A program made the translations under genes and the position numbers. Positions 1-6,698 of a stretch of 17,484 nt of DNA are shown one piece after another. Source of the DNA: JAYQUR01 sp038133505 (GTDB lineage Bacteria; Pseudomonadota; Alphaproteobacteria; MPNO01; UBA830); assembly GCA_038133505.1 (NCBI GenBank), contig JAYPTI010000057.1, positions 1 to 17,484 of the forward strand, in the 5' to 3' direction. Under the pieces are notes generated by a model, which saw only the letters and a list, made by a program, of their open reading frames with translations, ran no database searches and was not told the origin of the DNA. Position 1 is the stretch's first letter; each line of letters opens with the position of its first letter.

Positions 1-735
1 CTGGTCACGGGCGGCGGCGGTGGTATCGGGGGGGCCACTGCGATACGCCTCGCCACCGGCGGCGTCGCCGTGGCGGTCGCGGATTTCGACGCGACATCGG
101 CGGAAGACGTGACGCGGCAGATCGTCGATGCCGGCGGCACGGCGCTGGCGATCGCGCTCGACGTGACCGATCCGGCGTCGGTCGCGGAGGCGGTCGCGAG
201 CACGGAGGGTGCCCTCGGGTCGGTCGACCAACTCGTCAACACTGCCGGATCGTTCGAATGGGCCCCCGCCGAGGATATCTCTGACGAGGCATTCGAGAGG
301 ATGTTCCGCGTCCACGTCTTCGGCATGCACTCGGTCTGCCGCGCGGTCCTCCCCGGCATGCTGGCGCGCAAGGCCGGCGCGATCGTCAACGTGACGTCGA
401 TCCACGCCATCCGCGGCCAGACGCTGACGGCGCACTATTCGGCCGCCAAGGGCGCGATTCTCGCTTATACGAAATCGCTGGCCCGCGAAAAGTCGCCGCT
501 CGGCATCCGCGTGAATGCGGTCGCGCCGGGGCCGATCGACACGCCGCTGTGGCGCGGCGACATGACGGCGGCGGAAGCCGAGAAGACGATGGCGGAACGC
601 TCGAAGGTGATCCCCCTCGACCGGCTCGGAACGCCGGAAGAAGTCGCGGCGGGGATCGTTTTCCTGCTGTCGCCGGCAGCGAGCTACCTGACCGGTCACA
701 TCATGACCATCGACGGCGGCGAAGTGATGAATTAA
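1..735 (+). CDS. SDR family NAD(P)-dependent oxidoreductase, 5' end missing
   Basis: This is a short-chain dehydrogenase/reductase that was already being translated at base 1, so its start lies outside the window. The visible 244 codons begin just before the TGxxxGIG dinucleotide-binding motif (codons 3-10). A DVTD segment follows, then LVNTAG (a variant of NNAG), the catalytic Ser in NVTS (codon 133) and YSAAK with catalytic Tyr146 and Lys150. PGPIDTPLW and a C-terminal TIDGGEV end are also typical. Only a few N-terminal residues are lost. The helix-4 Asn of the usual catalytic tetrad is replaced by His in VHVFG (codon 105). An Asp (VADFD) after the second strand suggests NAD preference, but this is inference. 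It converges on the flavin monooxygenase gene with a 22-bp gap. It may belong functionally with the neighbouring catabolic operon. The substrate cannot be deduced. Confidence 0.93.
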   Translation: MVTGGGGGIGGATAIRLATGGVAVAVADFDATSAEDVTRQIVDAGGTALAIALDVTDPASVAEAVASTEGALGSVDQLVNTAGSFEWAPAEDISDEAFERMFRVHVFGMHSVCRAVLPGMLARKAGAIVNVTSIHAIRGQTLTAHYSAAKGAILAYTKSLAREKSPLGIRVNAVAPGPIDTPLWRGDMTAAEAEKTMAERSKVIPLDRLGTPEEVAAGIVFLLSPAASYLTGHIMTIDGGEVMN

Positions 736-757
736 GCGCCCAGTGCCGTCGGCGTGA

Positions 758-1948
758 TCATTCCGCCGCGGCGGCGGACGGCTCGAAGCCCCGGTATTCC
801 TTGTCCGACAGGCCCTGCAGCGTCGGCATCACCTCGGTCGCGAACAGCCGGATGCTCTTTTCGGTGAGGTCCGCCGGCAGGGTCCCGAAATGCGCCAGCG
901 CGACGAAGGTGCCGAAGCCCAGCACCTCGTGGCAGTCGACGATCTGCTTGCGGACCGTGTCGGGGCTGCCGACGATGACGACGCCGTCCTCGATCAGCCG
1001 CTCCATCTGCGCGCCCCCGGTGATGTTCTTCTTGTGGGCCGCGACGCGCTTGTAGGACTGCGCCGACATGTAGCCGGGCGGGAACAGCATGTCGAACGGC
1101 AGGTAGAGGAACTTGTTGAACAGCGCCTCCATGTGCTCGGTCGCCTCGGCGACGGCCTGCTCGTCGCTCTCTGCGACGTAGACCGGCGCGGTCCAGCCGA
1201 TCTGGTCGGACGACGCCGCGTAGCCGTACTTGGAATGCGCCACGTCGCGATACTGGTCGAGGAACTTGCAGACGTTCTTGAACGGGCTGTAGTTCTGCGC
1301 GTAGACGTATTTCCGGTCCGGGTGCGCCGCCCATTCGATGGTCTCGGTCGAGCCCAGCGACGGGCACCAGATCGGCGGGTGCGGCTGCTGATAGGGCCGC
1401 GGCCACACGTTCACGTATTCGAAGTGATAGTGCTTGCCCTCGAACGCGAACGGCCCCTCCTCCGTCCATGCGCGCACCACCAGGTCGTGCGCTTCCATGT
1501 GGCGTTCGTGGCTGACGGTCGGATTCGCGGCGAGAGAGAAGAATTCGGCGCCGATGCCGCGCACGAAGCCGGTAATCAGCCGCCCGCCGGTGATGCAGTC
1601 GATCATCGCGTGCTCTTCGGCGAGCGTCAGCGGATGCTCTCTCAGGGCGAATGCGTTGCCGAGGATGGCGAGCTTGGTGTTTTCGGTCCTGCGCGCGAGC
1701 GACGACGCCATGACCACGGGCGACGGCATCAGCCCGTAGGCGTTCTGGTGATGCTCGTTGACCGCGACGCCGTCGAAGCCCAGCTCGGCGGCAAGCTCCA
1801 GCTCGTCGAGATAGCGGTTGTAGAGCTCATGACCCACCTTCGGATCGAACTGGCTGTTCGGGAACGTGACCCAGGCCGACGGATGCCGGTCGCGCTCTTC
1901 CATGTCGAGCGCCGCGTACGGCATCAGGTGGAACATGAACACCTGCAT
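758..1948 (-). CDS. LLM class flavin-dependent oxidoreductase (luciferase-like monooxygenase)
   Basis: This 396-residue protein has the length and layout of the bacterial luciferase-like TIM-barrel family, which oxidises substrates using reduced flavin supplied by a separate reductase. Visible landmarks are a conserved N-terminal strand, the FDGVAVNEHHQNAYG segment with the family EHH motif near residue 65, the CITGGRL...FVRG phosphate-loop region, WPRPYQQPHPPIW in the middle, and a C-terminal VGSPDTVRKQI segment. It is the last gene of a three-gene operon. Its ATG begins one base after the TGA of the upstream hydrolase, so translational coupling is likely. The neighbours (hydratase/lyase and C-C hydrolase types) suggest a monooxygenation step on an aromatic or CoA-linked intermediate. 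That role is inferred, because family members differ widely in substrate. Confidence 0.93.
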   Translation of the reverse strand: MQVFMFHLMPYAALDMEERDRHPSAWVTFPNSQFDPKVGHELYNRYLDELELAAELGFDGVAVNEHHQNAYGLMPSPVVMASSLARRTENTKLAILGNAFALREHPLTLAEEHAMIDCITGGRLITGFVRGIGAEFFSLAANPTVSHERHMEAHDLVVRAWTEEGPFAFEGKHYHFEYVNVWPRPYQQPHPPIWCPSLGSTETIEWAAHPDRKYVYAQNYSPFKNVCKFLDQYRDVAHSKYGYAASSDQIGWTAPVYVAESDEQAVAEATEHMEALFNKFLYLPFDMLFPPGYMSAQSYKRVAAHKKNITGGAQMERLIEDGVVIVGSPDTVRKQIVDCHEVLGFGTFVALAHFGTLPADLTEKSIRLFATEVMPTLQGLSDKEYRGFEPSAAAAE

Positions 1949-1949
1949 G

Positions 1950-2732
1950 TCAGGCGGCCTTTGCGAGGAAACCGTTCACCGCCGCGACGAACGGTTCGGC
2001 CTTCTCGACATGCGGCAGGTGACCGGCCTTCTCGATGATGGTGACCTTGGCGCCGTCAATCACCTTGCCGAATTCCTCGGCGTAGGCGGGATCGATGATC
2101 TTGTCGGTATCGCCCCAGATGACGTGCGTCGGCACCTTGATCCGGTGCAGCCACTTGCGGAGCGACGGGTTGAACAGCCGCGGCTGCCAGCCGAGGCGAG
2201 CCGTCGACACGCGGTTCTTGAGCTGGATGTCGATCTGCTCCTCGGTCAGGTTCATGCCGAGGATGTTGTCGGCGAAACTCTGGTCGACGAAGATTTCGCG
2301 CGTCAGGTCCTCGGGATCCATCATGAAGATGTCGGCGATCGGCTTGCCCTTGATGCGGATGCCGGCGGCGCCGACCAGCGTCAGGCTCTTGATGCGGGCG
2401 CTGTTGCGCACGGCGATCTCGAGCGCGAGCCAGCCGCCCAGCGAGTTGCCGACGAGATGCACGCCCTCGAGGTCCATCTCGTCGAGGAAGTCGAGATAAA
2501 ACATCGCCAGGTCTTCCATGTTGTCGAGCCATTCGGGCTCGTCGGACCGGCCGTAGGTCGGATGGTCGGGGACCATCAGGTCGTAGCTGTCGGAGAGCGC
2601 CTGGAACGTCGGGATCCACCCGGCGACGCCGCTGGCGCCGTGCAGGAACAGCATCGGCTCGCCGGTGCCGCCGCGGCGGAGGTGAACCTTGCAGCCGCGG
2701 ATATCGACCTTGGTTTCGGTGCAGTCAGCCAT
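1950..2732 (-). CDS. Alpha/beta fold hydrolase, C-C (meta-cleavage-product) hydrolase-like
   Basis: This is a 260-residue alpha/beta hydrolase with the complete catalytic machinery. It has an HG oxyanion motif (residues 31-32), PDHPTYGRSD, nucleophile elbow GNSLGG with Ser97, the acid in WGDTDKIID (Asp210 most likely), and His238 in AGHLPHVEKAE. This arrangement and length match the MhpC/BphD-type branch that cleaves C-C bonds of ring-fission products, although esterases and haloperoxidase-like enzymes share the pattern. No signal peptide is visible, so it should be cytoplasmic. A good Shine-Dalgarno (AAGGGGG) precedes the ATG. It lies 16 bp downstream of the hydratase gene and 1 bp upstream of the monooxygenase, so all three are surely co-transcribed. 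The natural substrate is unknown. Confidence 0.92.
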   Translation of the reverse strand: MADCTETKVDIRGCKVHLRRGGTGEPMLFLHGASGVAGWIPTFQALSDSYDLMVPDHPTYGRSDEPEWLDNMEDLAMFYLDFLDEMDLEGVHLVGNSLGGWLALEIAVRNSARIKSLTLVGAAGIRIKGKPIADIFMMDPEDLTREIFVDQSFADNILGMNLTEEQIDIQLKNRVSTARLGWQPRLFNPSLRKWLHRIKVPTHVIWGDTDKIIDPAYAEEFGKVIDGAKVTIIEKAGHLPHVEKAEPFVAAVNGFLAKAA

Positions 2733-2748
2733 TGTTCGTGGGCCCCCT

Positions 2749-3624
2749 TCAGGCTTTTTTTCGCGATCGAGACTTGGGCGCCGCCTTCTGTCGGCCGGCC
2801 GCCCGCTTCGCCGGCTTCGCGTCGTTGCTGCCGAGGCCGGGCTTGTATTTCTTGTCGAGGAAATCGCCGATGCCCTCGTCGCGGAAGGCGTCGTTCTGGC
2901 GCTGCGTGTGCCAGGCCTGCATGGCGCCGGCGTAGTTCATCGCCGAATCCCAGTCCATGCCGAGCGAATGGAAGAACGCTTCCTTCGTCGCCTGCAGCGC
3001 CGAGCCGTCCTTCGCGGCGATCTCGCGCGCCAGCGCCATCACGTCGGCGCGCAGCTTCTTGCGCGGCACGGCGTAGTTCACGAAGCCGATCTCGGCGGCC
3101 TTCTTGCCGTCGAACGGCCGGCCGGTCAGCGCGTACAGCATGTAGTCGCGCTTGTTGAGCAGGTTGCCCATCGATTTGGAAACGCTGCCGCCGGGGAACA
3201 TCTTGAAGTTGATTTCGCTGAGCCCCATCTTCGCGTCTTCCGCCGCCACCGCGAGGTCGCAGGATTCGACGATGGTGAACGCGCCGCCGAAACAGTGGCC
3301 GTTGACCATGGCGATGGTCGGCTTCGGGAACAGACGCAGCGTACGCCCGCGCCATTCGATCGCCGTCCGCGAGGCGCGGTCGTACTCGGCCGGCTTGTCG
3401 CGGAGGTCCATGAAGAATTCCTTCAGGTCCATTCCCGCGCAGAAAGACTCGCCCGCGCCCGTGATAACCAGCACCTTGCAGCGATCGTCGTTGCGGAGCC
3501 GTTCGAGCGCGTCCGAAACCTCTTCGCCGAGGGTCGGGCTCATCGCATTCCGCTTTTCCGGGCGGTTCAGCGTCAGCGTCGCGATGCCGTCGTCGAATTC
3601 GACCAGAATCGTCTTGTATTTCAT
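2749..3624 (-). CDS. Enoyl-CoA hydratase/isomerase family, p-hydroxycinnamoyl-CoA hydratase/lyase-like, with basic C-terminal tail
   Basis: This 291-residue crotonase-fold protein resembles Pseudomonas hydroxycinnamoyl-CoA hydratase/lyase (HCHL), which turns feruloyl- or coumaroyl-CoA into vanillin or hydroxybenzaldehyde plus acetyl-CoA. Shared segments are NRPEKRNAMSPTL (20-32), AGMDLKE (63-69), KPTIAMVNG (101-109), CFGG (111-114), GLSEIN (134-139) and FLDKKYKPGL near 255-264. By my recalled alignment, Glu137 matches catalytic Glu143, Met65 and Gly114 match the oxyanion positions, Tyr231 matches Tyr239, and Thr117 replaces Ser123. The last 22 residues are a Lys/Arg/Ala/Pro tail not found in standard HCHL. 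The ATG has a GGGGA-type ribosome site. It is first in a three-gene operon, divergent from marR. Substrate assignment is inference; another aryl-acyl-CoA is possible. Confidence 0.88.
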   Translation of the reverse strand: MKYKTILVEFDDGIATLTLNRPEKRNAMSPTLGEEVSDALERLRNDDRCKVLVITGAGESFCAGMDLKEFFMDLRDKPAEYDRASRTAIEWRGRTLRLFPKPTIAMVNGHCFGGAFTIVESCDLAVAAEDAKMGLSEINFKMFPGGSVSKSMGNLLNKRDYMLYALTGRPFDGKKAAEIGFVNYAVPRKKLRADVMALAREIAAKDGSALQATKEAFFHSLGMDWDSAMNYAGAMQAWHTQRQNDAFRDEGIGDFLDKKYKPGLGSNDAKPAKRAAGRQKAAPKSRSRKKA

Positions 3625-3680
3625 TGTCGTTTTCTTCCCCGCCCTGCCGCGTTTTCCGCTCTTTTCCGGCGGTTTCGCTA

Positions 3681-3700
3681 TTTGTTAGATTGCTAACTAA
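3681..3700. promoter_or_regulatory. Putative MarR operator (inverted repeat GTTAG-N4-CTAAC)
   Basis: A perfect 5-bp inverted repeat with a 4-bp spacer occupies 3684-3697. Flanking TT/AA pairs at 3681-3682 and 3699-3700 extend the symmetry. It is an AT-rich island in GC-rich DNA, in the gap between the hydratase operon and the divergent marR gene. MarR proteins bind pseudo-palindromes of about this size that overlap divergent promoters, so autoregulation plus control of the catabolic operon is the natural reading. The site was inferred from sequence symmetry only. Confidence 0.6.
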
Positions 3701-3720
3701 GTGTCGCCCTGCGTCCCGCC

Positions 3721-3761
3721 CGAGTCAAGGCAAACAGCCTTGCCCTGACTCGCAACCGAGT
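3721..3761 (+). promoter_or_regulatory. Alternative hairpins in the likely marR leader
   Basis: Two hairpins share one arm. Hairpin 1 pairs CGAGT (3721-3725) with ACTCG (3748-3752) and CAAGGC (3726-3731) with GCCTTG (3737-3742), with a 5-nt loop and a 5-nt bulge. Hairpin 2 pairs the same ACTCG (3748-3752) with CGAGT (3757-3761) over a CAAC loop and ends 13 bases before the marR ATG. The two cannot form together. The only GA-rich element upstream of the ATG (GAGTG) lies in the arm of hairpin 2. This could be a translation switch, a second operator, or chance symmetry. Confidence 0.4.
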
Positions 3762-3774
3762 GTAAATCCGTCGC

Positions 3775-4218
3775 ATGTCTGAATCCGATTATCTGGACCC
3801 GGAAGAGACCATCGGTTTCCTTCTTTGGGATGCCAATCGCGCCATGTGCCGCGAATTTTCCGACCGTATCGCGCAGCATGGCGTGACCCTGGGTCTGTGG
3901 CCCTTTCTCCGGGCGCTGTGGGACGACGACGGGCTCACCCAGCGCGAACTCTCGGAAAAGGTGCGCATGAAGGGTCCGACGACCGTCGCGGCGCTCAACA
4001 AGCTCGAAGACAAGGGCCTCGTGCGGCGCGAGGGCAACAAGAACGACGCGCGGAAGATCAACGTCTTCCTGACGCCGGAAGGCCGCAAGGTCTACCGCCG
4101 CGTGATGCCCGACGTGGAAGCGGTCAACAAGCAGATGCTCAACCAGCTCAGCACCGCGGAGCAGAAGACCTTTCGCGACCTGATAAAGCGCGTCCGCAGC
4201 AACGTTACCGCATCCTGA
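3775..4218 (+). CDS. MarR family transcriptional regulator
   Basis: This 147-residue winged helix-turn-helix protein has the MarR layout. N-terminal dimerisation helices (residues 10-35) are followed by GVTLGLWPFLRALWD and the DNA-binding helices LTQRELSEKVRMKGPTTVAALNKLEDKGLV (about 54-83). The wing carries the typical NKNDARKINVFLT (about 88-100), and a C-terminal helix closes the dimer. MarR proteins usually repress their own and adjacent genes and release DNA on binding a phenolic or CoA-ester ligand. Divergence from a hydroxycinnamoyl-CoA hydratase/lyase-like gene recalls CouR and FerR-type regulators of p-coumarate and ferulate catabolism, so an aryl-acyl-CoA ligand is plausible but inferred. 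It is followed after 30 bp by two MFS genes, which may be in its operon. No clear Shine-Dalgarno precedes the ATG. Confidence 0.93.
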   Translation: MSESDYLDPEETIGFLLWDANRAMCREFSDRIAQHGVTLGLWPFLRALWDDDGLTQRELSEKVRMKGPTTVAALNKLEDKGLVRREGNKNDARKINVFLTPEGRKVYRRVMPDVEAVNKQMLNQLSTAEQKTFRDLIKRVRSNVTAS

Positions 4219-4248
4219 TCCGCCGGCACGCCCGGCGGCGGAGACACC

Positions 4249-5445
4249 ATGACACGCGGCCGATACGCCCTTCTTGCCGGCCTGCTGGGCCTGTTGCCGA
4301 TGCTGCTGCCGCTTTCGGTCGACGGCTCGCTGTCGTCTCTGCCGGCGACGGCTGCCTGGTTCGGCTCCACGACGGCCGCGGCGCAGTTCAGCTTCACGGC
4401 GGTCGTGCTGGGAATCGCGGTCGGCCAGCTGGTGTACGGACCGCTCTCGGACAGGTTCGGCCGTAAGCCGGTCATTCTCGCGGGCGTCGCCCTCTATGCC
4501 GCGACGTCGGCCGTCTGCGCGCAGGCGGACACCATCGAGACGCTGATCGGCCTCCGGTTCCTGCAGGGTTTCTTCGCCTGCTCGGGCGTGATCGTCGCCC
4601 GCGCGGTGATCCGGGACCGCTTCGACCGGGAAGCCGGCGCGCGCCTGTTCGCGCTGATGATGGGCATCCACGGGATCATGCCGACGATCGCGCCGGGCGT
4701 CAGCGGCTGGCTGGTCCAGTCGGCCGGATGGCACTCGGTCTATTACGCGATGGCGGGTTTCGGCGCGGCGACCTTCGTCATCATGCTGGCGGGTTTGCGC
4801 GAATCGAACGACGCGCCCCAGCTTGACGCGCTGCGGCCGGGCCGGCTCCTCGCCACCTACGCGAGCATCCTGCGCGACGGCACGTTCCGGTCCTACGCAA
4901 CCTGCGCATGCTTCATGTACGGCGCGCTGATGGCCTATTTCGCGGGCGCCCCCGTCGGGCTGATCCAGTATCTCGGCCTGGAACCGGCGGTGTTCGGAAT
5001 CGCGATGGCGCTGCCGATGGCGGCCTACGTGATTTCCCAGATCACGGTCGCGCGCTACGCGCCGCGGCTCGGCATGAACCGGATGATCGCCATCGGCGTC
5101 AACCTCGCCTCGGCCGCAGGAATCGGAATGCTCGGCCTCGTTCTGGCGGATATCGTCAATCTCTACACCCTCATCGGTCCGGTCGTCGTGGTGCTGATTT
5201 CGCTGTCCTTCATAACGCCGAGCACGACAGCGGGCGCGATGTCGCCGTTTCGCCACAGCGCCGGCGCGGCATCGTCGCTGCTGGGTTTCATCCAGTTCGG
5301 CGCGGGCGCCGCCGCGACCGCCATCGTCGGCAGCCTGAACGACGGCACGCCGCTGCCGATGGCGGCGGTCATCTGCGCCTCGGTGCTGTGCTCGCTGATC
5401 GCGTGGGCCCTGCTCGTCCGCCCTCTCCACGCGCCGAGTCCATGA
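4249..5445 (+). CDS. Bcr/CflA-type MFS efflux transporter (first of tandem pair)
   Basis: This is a 398-residue, very hydrophobic protein with about 12 membrane helices. It carries the features of the Bcr/CflA drug-resistance subfamily of the major facilitator superfamily: an Asp in the first helix (Asp25, in SVDGSLSSLPA), GQLVYGPLSDRFGRK (motif A, about 59-73), and IRDRFDREAGAR after helix 4. Such proteins export small molecules by proton antiport across the inner membrane. A GGAGA ribosome site sits just before the ATG. It lies 30 bp after marR and 10 bp before a paralogous MFS gene. Linkage to an aromatic catabolic operon suggests export of a toxic phenolic or shunt product, or substrate import. 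Direction and substrate cannot be read from the sequence. Confidence 0.92.
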   Translation: MTRGRYALLAGLLGLLPMLLPLSVDGSLSSLPATAAWFGSTTAAAQFSFTAVVLGIAVGQLVYGPLSDRFGRKPVILAGVALYAATSAVCAQADTIETLIGLRFLQGFFACSGVIVARAVIRDRFDREAGARLFALMMGIHGIMPTIAPGVSGWLVQSAGWHSVYYAMAGFGAATFVIMLAGLRESNDAPQLDALRPGRLLATYASILRDGTFRSYATCACFMYGALMAYFAGAPVGLIQYLGLEPAVFGIAMALPMAAYVISQITVARYAPRLGMNRMIAIGVNLASAAGIGMLGLVLADIVNLYTLIGPVVVVLISLSFITPSTTAGAMSPFRHSAGAASSLLGFIQFGAGAAATAIVGSLNDGTPLPMAAVICASVLCSLIAWALLVRPLHAPSP

Positions 5446-5455
5446 GAACTGGCGC

Positions 5456-6646
5456 ATGAAAACCTTCGACAATGCGGGCGTCGCCGCGCTGATGGCGCTG
5501 ACGACGGTCGCCACCGTCATGGGGATTGACGGCACGCTTCCGGCCATGCCGGAAATCACGCGGACGCTGGGCGTCGACAAGGCGGCGACCCAGCTCAGCC
5601 TCAGCCTGTTCCTCGTCGGCATCGCCGTCGGCCAGCTCGTCCACGGTCCGATTGCCGACCGCTTCGGGCGGAAGACCGCGCTCGTCGCCGGCCTCGCGCT
5701 CACGATTATCGCGACCGCCGGGTGCGCGACGGCGACTTCGATCGAGGCGCTGTCGGCCTTCCGGTTCGTTCACGGCATCGCGGCGGCGACCGGCTGGATC
5801 GTCTCGCGCGCGGTCGTCCGCGACATGTTCGACCGGCAGGAAGCGGCGCGCGTCATGTCGATCACGCTCTTTTTCCACGCGCTCGCGCCGCTGTTCGTTC
5901 CGATCGTCGGCGCCTATCTGACCGTGCTCTACGGCTGGACGGCGGTCTTCTGGTTCCTTTCGGCCTATTCCGCCGCGGTGATGCTGATATTCGCCCTTCT
6001 GTTCCGCGAGACGATCGCCGCGCGCAACCCGGCCGCGCTCCGTCTCGGCCCGATGCTCCGGAATTTCGGCGAAGTCGGCCGCAGCCGGGCGTTCTGGGGC
6101 TATACCGCCTGCGCGGCGGCGTCCTACGGCATGCTGTTCTCGTTCCTCAGCGTCTCCGCCGAGGTCATCATCGGCTCGTTCGGCGAAACGGCGACCGACT
6201 ACAGCTACATGTTCGCCGCCTGCATGGTCGGCAACATCTTCTGCATGCTCGCCTCGGCCCGGCTCGTCCACCGGTTCGGCGTCGATGCGCTGTTGCGTTT
6301 CGGCGTCTATTCGGGCGTCGTCTACGGCCTGATCATTGCGGGCTTCGCCTGGGCGGGCGTTCATCACTGGGCGGCGATCATCGGGCCGATGACGCTGTGC
6401 CTGTCGACCTTCGCCTTCATCTTTCCCCAGTCGGTCGCGGGCGCGCTGCAGCCCTTCCCGCAGATCGCCGGCGCCGCGTCGTCGCTGATCGGCTTCGTCC
6501 AGCAGATGACCGGCGCCGCAACGGGGATCGCCGTGGCCGCGCTGACCGGCGGCACCCAGCTCTGGCTCGCCAACGGCATCCTGTTCTGGGCGCTGTTCGG
6601 CCTCGGCGCCTACTGGTTCGTCGTGCGAAAGAATCGCACCATCTGA
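5456..6646 (+). CDS. Bcr/CflA-type MFS efflux transporter (second of tandem pair)
   Basis: This is a 396-residue, 12-helix major facilitator protein and a paralogue of the preceding gene. The two align without gaps over roughly the first 135 residues. Both have Asp25 in helix 1, GQ at 59-60, G64, DRFGRK at 68-73, and RD at 122-123 followed by FDR. The product lengths differ by only two residues. This fits an old tandem duplication followed by divergence. The gap is 10 bp and the ribosome site is weak (GAGAA), so translation probably depends on the upstream cistron. The function is likely small-molecule transport across the inner membrane with unknown substrate. The gene ends in TGA at 6644-6646, and 52 bp separate it from purB. 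Confidence 0.92.
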   Translation: MKTFDNAGVAALMALTTVATVMGIDGTLPAMPEITRTLGVDKAATQLSLSLFLVGIAVGQLVHGPIADRFGRKTALVAGLALTIIATAGCATATSIEALSAFRFVHGIAAATGWIVSRAVVRDMFDRQEAARVMSITLFFHALAPLFVPIVGAYLTVLYGWTAVFWFLSAYSAAVMLIFALLFRETIAARNPAALRLGPMLRNFGEVGRSRAFWGYTACAAASYGMLFSFLSVSAEVIIGSFGETATDYSYMFAACMVGNIFCMLASARLVHRFGVDALLRFGVYSGVVYGLIIAGFAWAGVHHWAAIIGPMTLCLSTFAFIFPQSVAGALQPFPQIAGAASSLIGFVQQMTGAATGIAVAALTGGTQLWLANGILFWALFGLGAYWFVVRKNRTI

Positions 6647-6698
6647 TTTCCGCCACTATCCGATTTGCGGCCGGGGCCGATTCTGATAAACCCGGCGC

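Noticed and set aside
3697..5703. A 668-codon open frame on the minus strand opposite marR and the first MFS gene
   Set aside because: Its translation is an Arg/Asp/Ala/Gly-rich string without motifs, typical of antisense frames in GC-rich DNA. The plus strand has clear MarR and MFS proteins with ribosome sites.
6665..6690. TTGCGG and TGATAA as a purB promoter
   Set aside because: The spacing is only 13-14 bp and the -10 would lie within 10 bp of the start codon, so the support is too weak to list.
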